A stretch of 64,000 bases of DNA from an uncultured SAR116 cluster alpha proteobacterium (GCA_902625215.1 CACOAO010000001.1:159712-223711), one strand, 5' to 3'; counted from the first letter of the stretch, positions 1 through 9,910 are shown. Notes: generated by a model from the sequence alone, not told the origin. Translations and numbers: made by a program.

Positions 1-2
1 TT

Positions 3-760
3 TTTCTCAAACCTGACTATGCTGAAGCATACAACAATCTTGGTAATGCTTTAAGGGATCATGGTAAGCTTGATGAAGCATTAGATGCCTGTTACAAGTC
101 AATTTCATATAAACCTAATTATGCATCAGCTTATAATAATATTGGTACCATCTTATCAGATCAAAATAAACTTGAGGAGTCTATTAAAGCATTTAGAAAA
201 GCAATATCATTACTCCCTGATTATGCAGATGCATACAACAATATAGGCAATGTTATAAAATCTCAAGGTAAGTTAGATGAGGCTATTAGGGCCTATGAAA
301 AAGCAATATCACTTAAGCCTGATTATGCCGAAGCATATAATAATCTTGCTTATGCATTTAAAAATCAAGGTAGAATCGATGAAGCTTTAAACACTTATAA
401 AAAAATAATCTCATTTAAGCCAACCGATTATTCAGCTTTTAATAAATTGGGTATTGCTTTTACAGAAAAGGGTGATGCTGAGGAAGCACTTAAGGCATTC
501 AAAAAAGCAGTTTTACTTAAACCTGATTACGCTATAGCTCATAACAACATAGGTAATATTTTAAAAGATCAAGGTAAGTTGGACGAGGCTATTGAAGCCT
601 ATGAGAAAGCAATATCACTTAAGCCTGAATATGCTGATCCATACAGTAATATTGGTGTCATATTTAAATACCAAGGTGATTTCGACAAAGCTATTAAAGC
701 ATATAAAAAAGCTCTTTTTTTAAAACCCGATTTAGCACAAGCACATCTTAATTTTGGAAT
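3..760 (+). repeat. Tandem ~102-bp (34-codon) TPR-encoding repeats, similar at DNA level
   Basis: Recurring near-identical stretches, e.g. gaaaaagcaatatcacttaagcctgattatgc near 297 and gagaaagcaatatcacttaagcctgaatatgc near 602. Confidence 0.85.
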
Positions 761-1703
761 AACTCTTCTTAATGTTGGCAGAATAAAAGAAGGTTTAGAA
801 GAATATGAGTGGCGATGGAAAACTCTAGATTTTTTATCTCATCAGCGTCATTTTTCTCAGCCTATGTGGAATGGTAGGACGAGTTTGAAAGATAAGACAC
901 TGCTTTTATGGAGTGAACAAGGTATTGGAGATACAATGAATTGGTCGTCTAGCTTGTCGCTTTTATCTTCCTGCTCAGGGCATATTATACTGGAGTGTCA
1001 AGAAAAATTAGTTCCATTATTAACACGTTCGTTTCCAAATATAGAAGTAAAAGCAGAAGATAAAAGCAAAGATATGGAAAAAGATAACTTTGATTTTCAT
1101 TTACCAATGGGTAGTCTTTATAAGCACTTCGTAGATGAGATTACGAATAATGACAAAGCGAGTTCTTATCTTATACCTGATCCAGATAGAGTTAAGTTTT
1201 GGAAAGAAAGTTTAAGGTCTTTTGCAAAAGGTCCATGTATAGGATTATGCTGGAAGAGTTCTGTTGTTTCGCATTATCGTTCTCTTCACTATCCTCCGAT
1301 ATCTGTTTGGTCACCAGTACTTAAGATCCCTGATGTAACCTTTATAAATTTACAATATATAGATTATGAAGAAGACATTTCCATAGTACGAGATGATCTT
1401 GGGGTAACAATACATAATCTTAAAGATATTGACCAATATAATGACATTGACGAGGTAGCGGCATTATGTAGTGCTCTTGATATAGTTGTTTCAACTAAGG
1501 CAACACCGCCAATGATATCAGCAGGTGTTGGTACACTAACTAAGATTGCTAATTGGAGACATAGTTCGTATAATAATATTTTAAATAACCCCCAATGTAC
1601 GTCATTGCAGATGATACATAAAGACACATCAGAACGATGGGATAACGTGTTCAGCTCTATAGCAGAAGATATTATGAAACTTACAAAAAAATTTAGAAAT
1701 TGA
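3..1703 (+). CDS. TPR-repeat protein with C-terminal glycosyltransferase-like domain, truncated at left window edge
   Basis: The frame is open from position 3. Translation upstream of 447 continues TPR motifs (FLKPDYAEAYNNLGNALRDHGKLDEAL...), so the listed 447 start (a TTG codon) is internal. The C-terminal segment EEYEWRWK...QPMWNGRTSLKDKTLLLWSEQGIGDTMNW is typical of TPR/GT proteins. Confidence 0.85.
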   Translation, partial: FLKPDYAEAYNNLGNALRDHGKLDEALDACYKSISYKPNYASAYNNIGTILSDQNKLEESIKAFRKAISLLPDYADAYNNIGNVIKSQGKLDEAIRAYEKAISLKPDYAEAYNNLAYAFKNQGRIDEALNTYKKIISFKPTDYSAFNKLGIAFTEKGDAEEALKAFKKAVLLKPDYAIAHNNIGNILKDQGKLDEAIEAYEKAISLKPEYADPYSNIGVIFKYQGDFDKAIKAYKKALFLKPDLAQAHLNFGITLLNVGRIKEGLEEYEWRWKTLDFLSHQRHFSQPMWNGRTSLKDKTLLLWSEQGIGDTMNWSSSLSLLSSCSGHIILECQEKLVPLLTRSFPNIEVKAEDKSKDMEKDNFDFHLPMGSLYKHFVDEITNNDKASSYLIPDPDRVKFWKESLRSFAKGPCIGLCWKSSVVSHYRSLHYPPISVWSPVLKIPDVTFINLQYIDYEEDISIVRDDLGVTIHNLKDIDQYNDIDEVAALCSALDIVVSTKATPPMISAGVGTLTKIANWRHSSYNNILNNPQCTSLQMIHKDTSERWDNVFSSIAEDIMKLTKKFRN

Positions 1704-1860
1704 TAGATATAATTTTAAAGAAAACACCCAACTAAAAAGTACAACTTCCTTGGAAGTTAAACAACGAAGTCATAAGCATTACATATAGAATATTTAGGAA
1801 GATAATTTTTTATGTATTTAATAGAAATAATTATATTAACATTCAAAATTTGCAAATGGC

Positions 1861-3822
1861 TTAAGTACTTTTAAATTTCAGAATTAACAGATATATGATT
1901 GGTATGGTAAATAATATAGTTGCTGAAATATTAATTTCGTAATTTGAATATCCTGTAACTTCGCCACCTGGCAGTGCCATTAATATACCTGAAAATCCCA
2001 GCATGATCCTTATGGGCCATTCTAAGTATTTTGAATTTTTTAGATCACCAATTCCAACTAGATATCCTTGTAATGAACTTGAAATAAGAATAATTCCAAC
2101 AACTGCAGAAAAGAAAACAATACAAATATCGTATATCGATCCTCTTCCTATTAATGCTGGATTGAGAACAAAAAAGAAGGGAATGAAATAAATAACACTT
2201 CCTAATTTCATTGCTTCAACACCTGTTCTTATGCCATTTGCGCCAGCAACTGATGCAGCAGCAAATGCTCCAATAGCAACTGGTGGAGTAATAAAAGATA
2301 TCATGCCCCAATATAACATGAATAAATGAACGGCAACTTTATCTAAACCACTACCTGTTAATGCTGGCGCAAGAGTTACTGCTAAAAATAAATATGCTGC
2401 AGTAACTGTCATTCCAATACCCAATATAAAACTCGTTAACGCTCCCATAATTAGTAAAATTATTATAGAATCGCCTGCAAAATTTACTAATGCGTATGTT
2501 ATTGTGCCAATTTTACCGGTAAAAGTAAGTGAACCAATTATAAGACCAATTGCTACCAGAATACCTGCTAGTTCTGCAAATAATCTCCCGACGCTTTCTA
2601 TGAAATGAAGAAATTTTTCGAAGTTCCATCTGTGTATTTTTACAATTTGATTAATTATTAGTAATGTAGCTGTGGCATAGTAAGGCGCCTGTGCTTCTCT
2701 TTGCATATACAGTAACATTAAAATTAACATTATAAATACAAATACAAAGTACCAACCTTCTTTTAGAACCTTTTTAACTGATGGGAGTTCTTTAGCAGGT
2801 AAACCTTTGAGGTGATTTCTTGCTGCATACGCGTCTATTTGCATAAAAAGACCAAAATAATACAATATTGAAGGAAAAGCAGCGGCAATAATAATCTCAG
2901 AATATGGAACTTCTAAAAAGGTTGCCATCACAAAAGCAGTTGCTCCCATAACTGGTGGCATTAGTACACCACCTGTAGATGCACACGCCTCGACACCTGC
3001 AGCATATGAAGATTTAAACCCTGTTTTTTTCATTGCAGGAATTGAGAGGACACCAGTAGTTAAAACGTTTGTAATTACACTCCCGCTCATTGAACCCATT
3101 AAACCAGAAGAAAAAATTGAAACCTTTGCAGGTCCACCCCTTCTAGTACCTAAAAGTGCAAAAGCTAAATTTAAAAAAAATGCCCCACCTCCAGTATGTT
3201 GAAGTGCTACTCCAAAAATTAAAAAACCAACAACTAGAGTTGCAAAAGCAGTCATTGGTATACCCATAATGCTTTCTGTACCAAAAATATGAAATGTTGC
3301 AGTAGTATCCCATGGTTGTGATGGTGCATTTAAAAATCCAGGTAGAAAAGTTGAAATTGCTGGGTACATAGAAATAATCAAACAAATAATAAAGATCGCA
3401 TTTCCACCAGCTCTTCTACTACCCTCTAAAACCAAACCCCACAAAATAAATGCCATTATTTTTGCATATGTTGGTGCAAGATATTCCCAACCCTCTTCTA
3501 AAATTAATGATCCACTGTAACAAAAATAACAAGAAATTATAAATGTCGTTGAAGCAAAAATTATATCATACCAGGGTATTTTATCTCCTCTTCTTGGGGT
3601 AGGATGATATATAATGAATGGTAAGGGTAATAATAAAGCGATCATAGCATAAAGATACTCAGTATCTAACAAAACATATGTATTTAAAAAATTACCAACA
3701 CCGAACAACATATAAATTGAAATCAAAGAAGATAATATGGCCGCAAACCTTAAAATATAGTTTGAGATATTGTTTGGAGCTCTATTTCTAATTAAAGAAG
3801 CTTCTATTTGATTTTTGGACAT
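1861..3822 (-). CDS. TRAP transporter fused permease, TAXI-associated
   Basis: Multi-TM protein with DctM-like motifs (GGPAKVSIFSSGLMGSMSGSVITNVLTTG; MPPVMGATAFVMA; FITPPVAIGAFAAASVAG). An ATG at 3822 is a better start than the TTG at 3834. Confidence 0.9.
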   Translation of the reverse strand: MSKNQIEASLIRNRAPNNISNYILRFAAILSSLISIYMLFGVGNFLNTYVLLDTEYLYAMIALLLPLPFIIYHPTPRRGDKIPWYDIIFASTTFIISCYFCYSGSLILEEGWEYLAPTYAKIMAFILWGLVLEGSRRAGGNAIFIICLIISMYPAISTFLPGFLNAPSQPWDTTATFHIFGTESIMGIPMTAFATLVVGFLIFGVALQHTGGGAFFLNLAFALLGTRRGGPAKVSIFSSGLMGSMSGSVITNVLTTGVLSIPAMKKTGFKSSYAAGVEACASTGGVLMPPVMGATAFVMATFLEVPYSEIIIAAAFPSILYYFGLFMQIDAYAARNHLKGLPAKELPSVKKVLKEGWYFVFVFIMLILMLLYMQREAQAPYYATATLLIINQIVKIHRWNFEKFLHFIESVGRLFAELAGILVAIGLIIGSLTFTGKIGTITYALVNFAGDSIIILLIMGALTSFILGIGMTVTAAYLFLAVTLAPALTGSGLDKVAVHLFMLYWGMISFITPPVAIGAFAAASVAGANGIRTGVEAMKLGSVIYFIPFFFVLNPALIGRGSIYDICIVFFSAVVGIILISSSLQGYLVGIGDLKNSKYLEWPIRIMLGFSGILMALPGGEVTGYSNYEINISATILFTIPIIYLLILKFKST

Positions 3823-3836
3823 ATTTAATTCCAATC

Positions 3837-3871
3837 TTTGATAAGGTAAAACTTAGTTTTACCTTATCAAA
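3837..3871 (-). terminator. Perfect inverted repeat / hairpin between TAXI SBP and permease genes
   Basis: tttgataaggtaaaact-t-agttttaccttatcaaa, 17-bp perfect arms, 6 nt past the SBP stop codon. Confidence 0.75.
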
Positions 3872-3877
3872 TTTATT

Positions 3878-5026
3878 TTAATTATATGCGTTTGGCATAC
3901 CAGCAGCTTTTAAACTAGATGCTCTATTTTCAAGCCATTTTTTCTTAAAAGCGTCACCAGATAAATTTGCTTTTAGAGTTTTCTGCCAAGCTTTAGCTAA
4001 GACATCCTGTCTTTTTATTAAGTTTGCGTTATGTTTGTCATGCTCTGATGTCCAAACACCTTTCTTTTTGTAAAACTTAACCGCTCCTGGATGGTATGGA
4101 AAAATCCATTTAAAATTTTGATTTGATAACTGATATCCATCCATTCCTGGTCCAGAATCTTTAAATTGGTCGTAATTATTCATAACAGCTTCAGTCAGAT
4201 GATATGATAAATCGTCAGAAGTTTTTTCTAATGTAACAAAAATTGGATAAGGATAATTCATTCCTTCAAAAGATTTATTACTATCGGAAGATCCTATAAA
4301 GTTTGTAACAACTGCTTTAGCAAAATGTGGGGCTGTAGCTATTGCTCTTTTCCAACCCGCCTCGTCGTTATGTGGCATTGGTGGGAAGAAAAGACCTCTA
4401 GGTGAAGCATTCGTCTTATTAAAAATACTACTTACAGAAGAACCCATGCTTGCATCTGCTTGCCCATTTATAACTGCATTAGCCGATGCTCCGTAACCAG
4501 AAACCTCTACCTTAATAACGTCATCCCATGTTAGGCCACCAAACGCTAAAAAACCTGCCATGTTACCATTAAGAGCTGGAGATCCTTTTACCCAGGTAAC
4601 TCTTTTGCCTTTTAAATCAGCCATTGTTTTAATATTTGCATCCTTGGCTGTAGCAACTGTTTGACCATTTCTTCCAATATTATTGAACATATTGTAAACT
4701 TTCATTGGTCCCCATTTTTTGTCCGCAAACATAAAAACACCTTCTTGCGCAAATAAACTTGCTATTCCACACGCACAGATTTCAGCTTGTCCAGCTTTCA
4801 ATGGTACCATTCTTGAAACATCATTCTTCCCTGGTATAATTCTAAGATCAGTACCATAATTTTTTTTAAGCATCTGCCCAATTCCTACAGATTGAGCATA
4901 ACCTGATGAAGTAGTTCCATATGCAGTCCAAGCAATATTTTTTGGAAGATCTCCAGCAATAGCGTTAGAAATGGCGAACAGAGAAACTACAGAAATTGAA
5001 AATATAGATAGAAATTTTTTTCTCAT
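3878..5026 (-). CDS. TAXI family TRAP transporter solute-binding protein
   Basis: Signal peptide; TAXI-type sequence (SSGYAQSVGIGQMLKKNYGTDLRIIPGKNDVSRM; MADLKGKRVTWVKGSPALNGN; HPGAVKFYKKKGVWT). Confidence 0.9.
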   Translation of the reverse strand: MRKKFLSIFSISVVSLFAISNAIAGDLPKNIAWTAYGTTSSGYAQSVGIGQMLKKNYGTDLRIIPGKNDVSRMVPLKAGQAEICACGIASLFAQEGVFMFADKKWGPMKVYNMFNNIGRNGQTVATAKDANIKTMADLKGKRVTWVKGSPALNGNMAGFLAFGGLTWDDVIKVEVSGYGASANAVINGQADASMGSSVSSIFNKTNASPRGLFFPPMPHNDEAGWKRAIATAPHFAKAVVTNFIGSSDSNKSFEGMNYPYPIFVTLEKTSDDLSYHLTEAVMNNYDQFKDSGPGMDGYQLSNQNFKWIFPYHPGAVKFYKKKGVWTSEHDKHNANLIKRQDVLAKAWQKTLKANLSGDAFKKKWLENRASSLKAAGMPNAYN

Positions 5027-5172
5027 ATTTAATTCTCCTTTATTTGAATATTAACTATAAGCTTAAGCAGTTTTAAAATTTTTTCTATTTTTAATTTTTT
5101 TTTTTGAATTTAAACATTTATCATTTAAATACCTTTTTTAAAAAAATATAAAATGATTATTTCAAAGCAATT

Positions 5173-5194
5173 AAATTAATTGTTCAATTAATTT
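5173..5194. promoter_or_regulatory. Candidate operator, 10-bp inverted repeat aaattaattg-tt-caattaattt
   Basis: Perfect dyad in the divergent intergenic region between the TAXI SBP and the dehydrogenase; the AATTG..CAATT core resembles a GntR-type site. Confidence 0.3.
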
Positions 5195-5305
5195 TTACTT
5201 ACATTATGTTAATGTTTAGACTAGGATTTATCTGTGATTAGGTAACTAAATATTTTTAATTTTTTATCATTTTTAAACTTCAATGAATATTTGGGGGGTA
5301 TTATT

Positions 5306-6289
5306 ATGAATATTAATTCTAATAATAAAAAAAAAGTATTAATGATACAAGGTCTTCACGAAGAAGGTCAAAAATTGTTATTAGCAAGAGACGATATCGA
5401 ACCTATAACTATTATGTCAGCCAATGAAGATGAAATAATGCAAGCTGCAAAAGAAGTTCACGGTATAACAGTAAGAACTGCAAATATTTCAAGAAAAATT
5501 ATTGAAAGCTCAAAGTATCTACAAGTAGTTTCTAGGCATGGTGTAGGATATGATTCAATTGATGTTGATGCATTAAATGATTGTAGAGTTCCTCTAGCAA
5601 TTGCTGCTGATTCAAACATGATTTCAGTTGCTGAACACGCAATGACTATGTTGCTAGCATTGTCTAAAAATGTTTTTTATTATGATAATTTTGCGCGTAA
5701 AGCTGATTGGACTACTCGATGGGATATACGAGCATGGGATATTGCGGAGAAGAATTTATTGGTTATTGGGTTTGGTAGGATAGGCTCTAGGTTAGTAAAA
5801 AGAGCTCTAGCTTTTGATATGAATGTTTTTGTTTATGATCCCTATGTGAATAAATCAGAGATAAAAAAATCTGGAGCTTATTATGTTAATAACTATTTAG
5901 ATGTTTTGCCAAAAATGGATGCTATTTCGTTACATTGTCCTAAAAACAAAGAAACAACAGACATGTTTTCTACAAATGAGTTTAAAATTATGAAAGAAAG
6001 TGCATTTTTGATTAATTGTGCAAGAGGAGGAATTATAAATGAAGAGGCATTATTAGACGCTTTAAAATCTAATAAAATCAGAGCAGCCGGCCTAGATGTA
6101 TACGATGATGAGCCGTCTACGTCATCCAATCCATTATTTAATCTTGATAATATTCTACTTTCTCCTCATATAGCAGGTGTTACTCAAGAGGCAACTATTA
6201 GAATGTCAATACAAGCTGTTCAGAACGTTCTTGATGTGTTTGATGATAAAGTTAATCCTGAAGTTATTATAAATAAAAATGTTTTATAG
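5306..6289 (+). CDS. D-2-hydroxyacid dehydrogenase (phosphoglycerate dehydrogenase-like)
   Basis: RHGVGYDSIDVDAL; GFGRIGSRLVKRALAFDMNVFVYDP; NCARGGIINEEAL; LSPHIAGVTQEA. ATG at 5306 is preceded by GGGGGG; the track start at 5291 is a TTG overlapping that G-run. Confidence 0.88.
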   Translation: MNINSNNKKKVLMIQGLHEEGQKLLLARDDIEPITIMSANEDEIMQAAKEVHGITVRTANISRKIIESSKYLQVVSRHGVGYDSIDVDALNDCRVPLAIAADSNMISVAEHAMTMLLALSKNVFYYDNFARKADWTTRWDIRAWDIAEKNLLVIGFGRIGSRLVKRALAFDMNVFVYDPYVNKSEIKKSGAYYVNNYLDVLPKMDAISLHCPKNKETTDMFSTNEFKIMKESAFLINCARGGIINEEALLDALKSNKIRAAGLDVYDDEPSTSSNPLFNLDNILLSPHIAGVTQEATIRMSIQAVQNVLDVFDDKVNPEVIINKNVL

Positions 6290-6298
6290 GAGAAAAAA

Positions 6299-7057
6299 AT
6301 GAAACAACAAACTTTAAGAGATTGTTGGGCTAAAAAAAAAGGTGCCATCAATGCTTGGTGTTCAATACCAAGCGCCGTAACTGCAGAAATGATGTCTATG
6401 AACGACTTTGATTCTATTACAATTGATATGCAGCACGGATTAGTTGATTATCAAGTTGCTTTGAATATGCTACAAGTCATTTCAGGTTCAGGAAAAACTC
6501 CTATGGTAAGGGTTCCTTGGAATGAACCAGGCATAATAATGAAGTCACTTGATGCAGGTGCTTTAGGTATTATTTGTCCTATGATAAATACCCCTGAAGA
6601 CGCAATCAGTTTTGTGGGTGCTTCAAGATATGAACCAGAGGGACACCGTAGTTCTGGACCAACACGAGCCTTAATGGTTCATGGACCAAATTATCATGAT
6701 GAGGCAAACGACAAAATTATTTCTCTTGCAATGATAGAAACCGTAGAAGCTTTGGAAAATGTTGAAAAAATAGCTGCAATAGATGGTTTGACAGGTATCT
6801 ATATTGGGCCTTCAGATTTAAGTATTTCTATGGGTTTAAAACCTGGTTTAGATAGAGTTGAGCCTGAAATGATTGATGCTATTAACAAAATTTATAATGC
6901 TTGTAAAAACAACAATATAAGAGTTGGTATACATTGCCTTTCACCTTCTTATTTGAAAGAAAAGCTTTCTAATGGTTTTGATTTGGCTACATTAGCCAGT
7001 GATGTTAGAATTTATGCTGAAGGTATAAGTAATAAAATTAAAGAAGCAAGATCTTAA
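6299..7057 (+). CDS. HpcH/HpaI aldolase family protein
   Basis: DFDSITIDMQHGLVDYQ; MVRVPWNEPGIIMKSLDAGALGIICPMI; AMIETVEALENVEKIAAIDGLTGIYIGPSDLSISMG. Confidence 0.9.
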   Translation: MKQQTLRDCWAKKKGAINAWCSIPSAVTAEMMSMNDFDSITIDMQHGLVDYQVALNMLQVISGSGKTPMVRVPWNEPGIIMKSLDAGALGIICPMINTPEDAISFVGASRYEPEGHRSSGPTRALMVHGPNYHDEANDKIISLAMIETVEALENVEKIAAIDGLTGIYIGPSDLSISMGLKPGLDRVEPEMIDAINKIYNACKNNNIRVGIHCLSPSYLKEKLSNGFDLATLASDVRIYAEGISNKIKEARS

Positions 7058-7081
7058 ATTAAAACATTTGATAGGATAAGA

Positions 7082-8053
7082 ATGAAAGCAGTTACTGTAG
7101 TTGAATCTGGAGTTCAAATTGTAGATGTAGATACTCCATCCCCGAAAGATAACGAAGTTCTAGTTAAGGTTCACACATGTGGATTAAACAGAGCTGATTT
7201 AGTTGTAGCTGACGGTGGAGCTCATGGGGCGGCTGGCGGTCCTGGCACAATTGTTGGTATGGAGTTTTCAGGCGAAATTGTTAAAAGGGGTCAAAATGTA
7301 AAAAATATCTCAATTGGTGATAGAGTTATGTGTTCAGGAGCTTCAGCTTGGGCTGAATATGCAGTTGCAGATTATGGTAGGGTAATAAAAATACCTGATA
7401 ATAATATGGATTTTGTTAGAGCAAGTACATTACCAATAGCTCTAGCGACTATGCATAATGCTATCGTCACAATTGGTAATTTTACTAAAGGTCAAACAAT
7501 TTTAATACAAGGAGCAAGCTCAGGTGTTGGCCTTATGGGACTTCAGATAGCGAAAAATTTAGGAGCTAAATTAGTTATAGGAACATCTACAAAGCAAGAA
7601 AAATTTGCTAAATTACAACATATTGGTGCTGACCTTGTTGTAAATTCAAAAGATAAAGATTGGGTTGATCAAGTACTACAAGCAACTAATGAAGAAGGTG
7701 TAGATTTAATTATAGATCAACTTTCTGGTTATACAATCAACAAAAACATGAAAGCTTCCAAGATAAAAGGTAAAATTGTAAATGTTGGAAGATTAGCTGG
7801 TGGTCATACAGAATTTGATTGTGATCTTCATGCTTTAAGAAGAATAAATTATCAAGGTGTTACTTTCAGAACTAGATCTATAAGTGAGATTAGGGAAGTA
7901 TATTCTAAAATGTGGACTGATTTTAGCAATTTAGTTTCTTTGGGGAAATTATCGTTACCAATTGACAAAATTTTTGAATTTAATAATGTTGCAGATGCTT
8001 TAAATTGTATGCGAGACAATCAACATTTTGGAAAATTGATCCTAAAACTCTAA
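7082..8053 (+). CDS. Zinc-binding alcohol dehydrogenase / quinone oxidoreductase (MDR) family protein
   Basis: MDR motifs: VKVHTCGLNRADLVVADG; GMEFSGEIVKRGQNV; GDRVMCSGASAWAEY; LIQGASSGVGLMGLQIAKNLGA. Confidence 0.88.
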   Translation: MKAVTVVESGVQIVDVDTPSPKDNEVLVKVHTCGLNRADLVVADGGAHGAAGGPGTIVGMEFSGEIVKRGQNVKNISIGDRVMCSGASAWAEYAVADYGRVIKIPDNNMDFVRASTLPIALATMHNAIVTIGNFTKGQTILIQGASSGVGLMGLQIAKNLGAKLVIGTSTKQEKFAKLQHIGADLVVNSKDKDWVDQVLQATNEEGVDLIIDQLSGYTINKNMKASKIKGKIVNVGRLAGGHTEFDCDLHALRRINYQGVTFRTRSISEIREVYSKMWTDFSNLVSLGKLSLPIDKIFEFNNVADALNCMRDNQHFGKLILKL

Positions 8054-8058
8054 ATTTT

Positions 8059-8775
8059 TTATTTGTATTTGTTACCACATATTAGGTTCCCATTTTGTGA
8101 GATACATCCATATTGAAGTTTAAATCTTTTATCTTCGCTTTTATTAATTTTAGGTAATTTGATTGTACAATGTTCTAAAAGTTTTTTAGAAAATTTTTTA
8201 ATTTCAAATAATTTATTTTTGTTAAAAACTTTTCCACTATTTGATAATTCTACAACACTGAAAGAGGGTAAATTAATTTTTTTAGTATTATTCTTATTGA
8301 ATATAGTAAGATCTTTTTTAAAATTAATTACTTCTATGTTATTTTTTTTTGTGAGAATAATATTGTCCTTAACATTATCTACATTATAGGATAAAAAATA
8401 TAGGTTATAATATTTCTGTGACTTTTTGCTTACAGAAAAAAGTATCTTACCTTTTATGAACTCAATATTTATTTTATCTTTAATTTTTAAAATTTTTAAA
8501 GATGAATTTGAATGGAAACATATTTGTGTATTATCTTCAAAAATAATTGAAGCGGGTTTTTCTCTAGTAGTTAAATAATCACCAGATTTTATTTTAGTCT
8601 CTTTATTTAAAAAAAATCTCTTACCATGTAGATCTAATACGTGAATTTTATTTTTAATTTTAAAAATATTTATTTCTGCAATACATGTATATGCTGAAAA
8701 AATAATTATTGAAAAAAAAAACAATAAGTATTTTACGAAATTTACAGTCACAGAATTTAGTGAAAAGGTAGCCAT
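8059..8775 (-). CDS. Secreted FecR-domain-like protein of unknown function
   Basis: Hydrophobic N-terminus; FecR-like pattern (IKSGDYLTTREKPASIIFEDNTQICFHSNSSLKILKI...FIKGKILFSV). A GTG at 8751 is an alternative start giving a compact signal peptide. Confidence 0.5.
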   Translation of the reverse strand: MATFSLNSVTVNFVKYLLFFFSIIIFSAYTCIAEINIFKIKNKIHVLDLHGKRFFLNKETKIKSGDYLTTREKPASIIFEDNTQICFHSNSSLKILKIKDKINIEFIKGKILFSVSKKSQKYYNLYFLSYNVDNVKDNIILTKKNNIEVINFKKDLTIFNKNNTKKINLPSFSVVELSNSGKVFNKNKLFEIKKFSKKLLEHCTIKLPKINKSEDKRFKLQYGCISQNGNLICGNKYK

Positions 8776-8792
8776 ATAATTTATGACTACCT
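8766..8792 (-). terminator. Hairpin after BMP-type SBP gene, overlapping the annotated ATG of the FecR-like ORF
   Basis: Minus-strand RNA AGGUAGUCAU-AAAUUAU-AUGGCUACCU followed by UUU; 10-bp stem with one G-U pair. Confidence 0.65.
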
Positions 8793-8800
8793 AGACATAA

Positions 8801-9910
8801 TTAACCAGGAACTTTTCCGTTTACACCTTGTAAATAATAATTCATTCCCCACAAAGCTCCATCATCAAGAGCTTTACCTGCAGGGATTATTTCTTTACCT
8901 GTGTTATCAATTAATGGACCTGAAAAGATATTTATCTTACCATTCTTTAGACCATCTAGAGCTTCCTGTGCTTTTTGAGCAACATTTGCAGGCATATTTT
9001 GAAATTTGGAAATCACTAACATATCTGATTTCAAGCCACCCCAAACATTACCAGGCCAATGGTTAGGGCCATCACCGGTATTCCATGTTCCATTTCGTAG
9101 ATCTTCAATCTTTTTAATGTAGTAAGGACCCCAGTTATTTATTGAAGCGAACAATTGAGCTTTTGGAGCGAATGCTGACATGTCTGTTGATTGACCAAAG
9201 CCCATTGCTCCTTTTTTCTCAGCTATTTGCAGCATTGCTGGAGAATCTGTATGTTGCGCTAAAATATCAGCTCCTTCAGCAATATGAACTTTAGCAGCAT
9301 CAGCTTCTTTAACGGGATCATACCATGTGTTAGCCCAGATGACAGAAATTGAAGCATCTTTATTTACAGACTTTAGGCCTTGAGCAAAAGCATTTATTCC
9401 CATAATAACTTCAGCTATTGGATAAGCTCCAATATAGCCTATTTTATTAGTTTTGGTCATTAAACCAGCTACAACGCCTTGAATATATCTCCCTTCATAA
9501 AATCTGATATTACCAGTTGCAACATTTTTGGATCTTTTATAGCCTGTAATGTGTTCAAACTTTACGTTTGGAAATTCTTTAGCAACTTTTAGAGTTGGTT
9601 CCATATAGCCAAAAGATGTTGTGAAAATAATTTCATTTCCTTGTTTTGCTAACTCTCTTATCACTCGGGTAGCATCAGGTCCCTCAGGAACATTTTCAAC
9701 TACAGAGATTTTTACATCTTTACCAAATCGTTTTTCAACCATTTGTTTCCCAAGTTCATGAGCATATGTCCAGCCATGATCTCCTGGTGTTGTTAAATAA
9801 ACAAAACCTACTTTTGTTGGGCTTCCAGCAAAAGCACTTGAAATTATAAAAAATAAAACTGAAATACCTAACGTAATCAGTGAAAAAATACGCATGCAAA
9901 ATTTTATCAT
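8801..9910 (-). CDS. BMP family ABC transporter substrate-binding protein (nucleoside/purine-type)
   Basis: KVGFVYLTTPGDHGWTYAHELGKQMVE; FPNVKFEHITGYKRSKNVATGNIRFYEGRYIQGVVAGLMTKTNKIGYIGAYPIAEVIMGINAF. Confidence 0.92.
   Translation of the reverse strand: MIKFCMRIFSLITLGISVLFFIISSAFAGSPTKVGFVYLTTPGDHGWTYAHELGKQMVEKRFGKDVKISVVENVPEGPDATRVIRELAKQGNEIIFTTSFGYMEPTLKVAKEFPNVKFEHITGYKRSKNVATGNIRFYEGRYIQGVVAGLMTKTNKIGYIGAYPIAEVIMGINAFAQGLKSVNKDASISVIWANTWYDPVKEADAAKVHIAEGADILAQHTDSPAMLQIAEKKGAMGFGQSTDMSAFAPKAQLFASINNWGPYYIKKIEDLRNGTWNTGDGPNHWPGNVWGGLKSDMLVISKFQNMPANVAQKAQEALDGLKNGKINIFSGPLIDNTGKEIIPAGKALDDGALWGMNYYLQGVNGKVPG

Noticed and set aside
447-449. ORF-track start of the TPR protein
   Set aside because: It is a TTG Leu codon inside a TPR repeat; the frame is open to the window edge, so the gene is truncated at the left edge instead of starting here.
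1743-1758. Palindrome aacttccttggaagtt after the TPR gene
   Set aside because: Short dyad without a following T-tract; could be a weak terminator or operator but not supportable.
3143-3385. 80-aa Cys/Trp/Phe-rich ORF inside the TAXI permease
   Set aside because: Alternate-frame artefact of a membrane-protein gene; unusual composition comes from frame shift.
5027-5305. Possible riboswitch upstream of the hydroxyacid dehydrogenase
   Set aside because: No recognisable conserved aptamer core; only AT-rich sequence with one dyad and a G-run at the ribosome-binding position.
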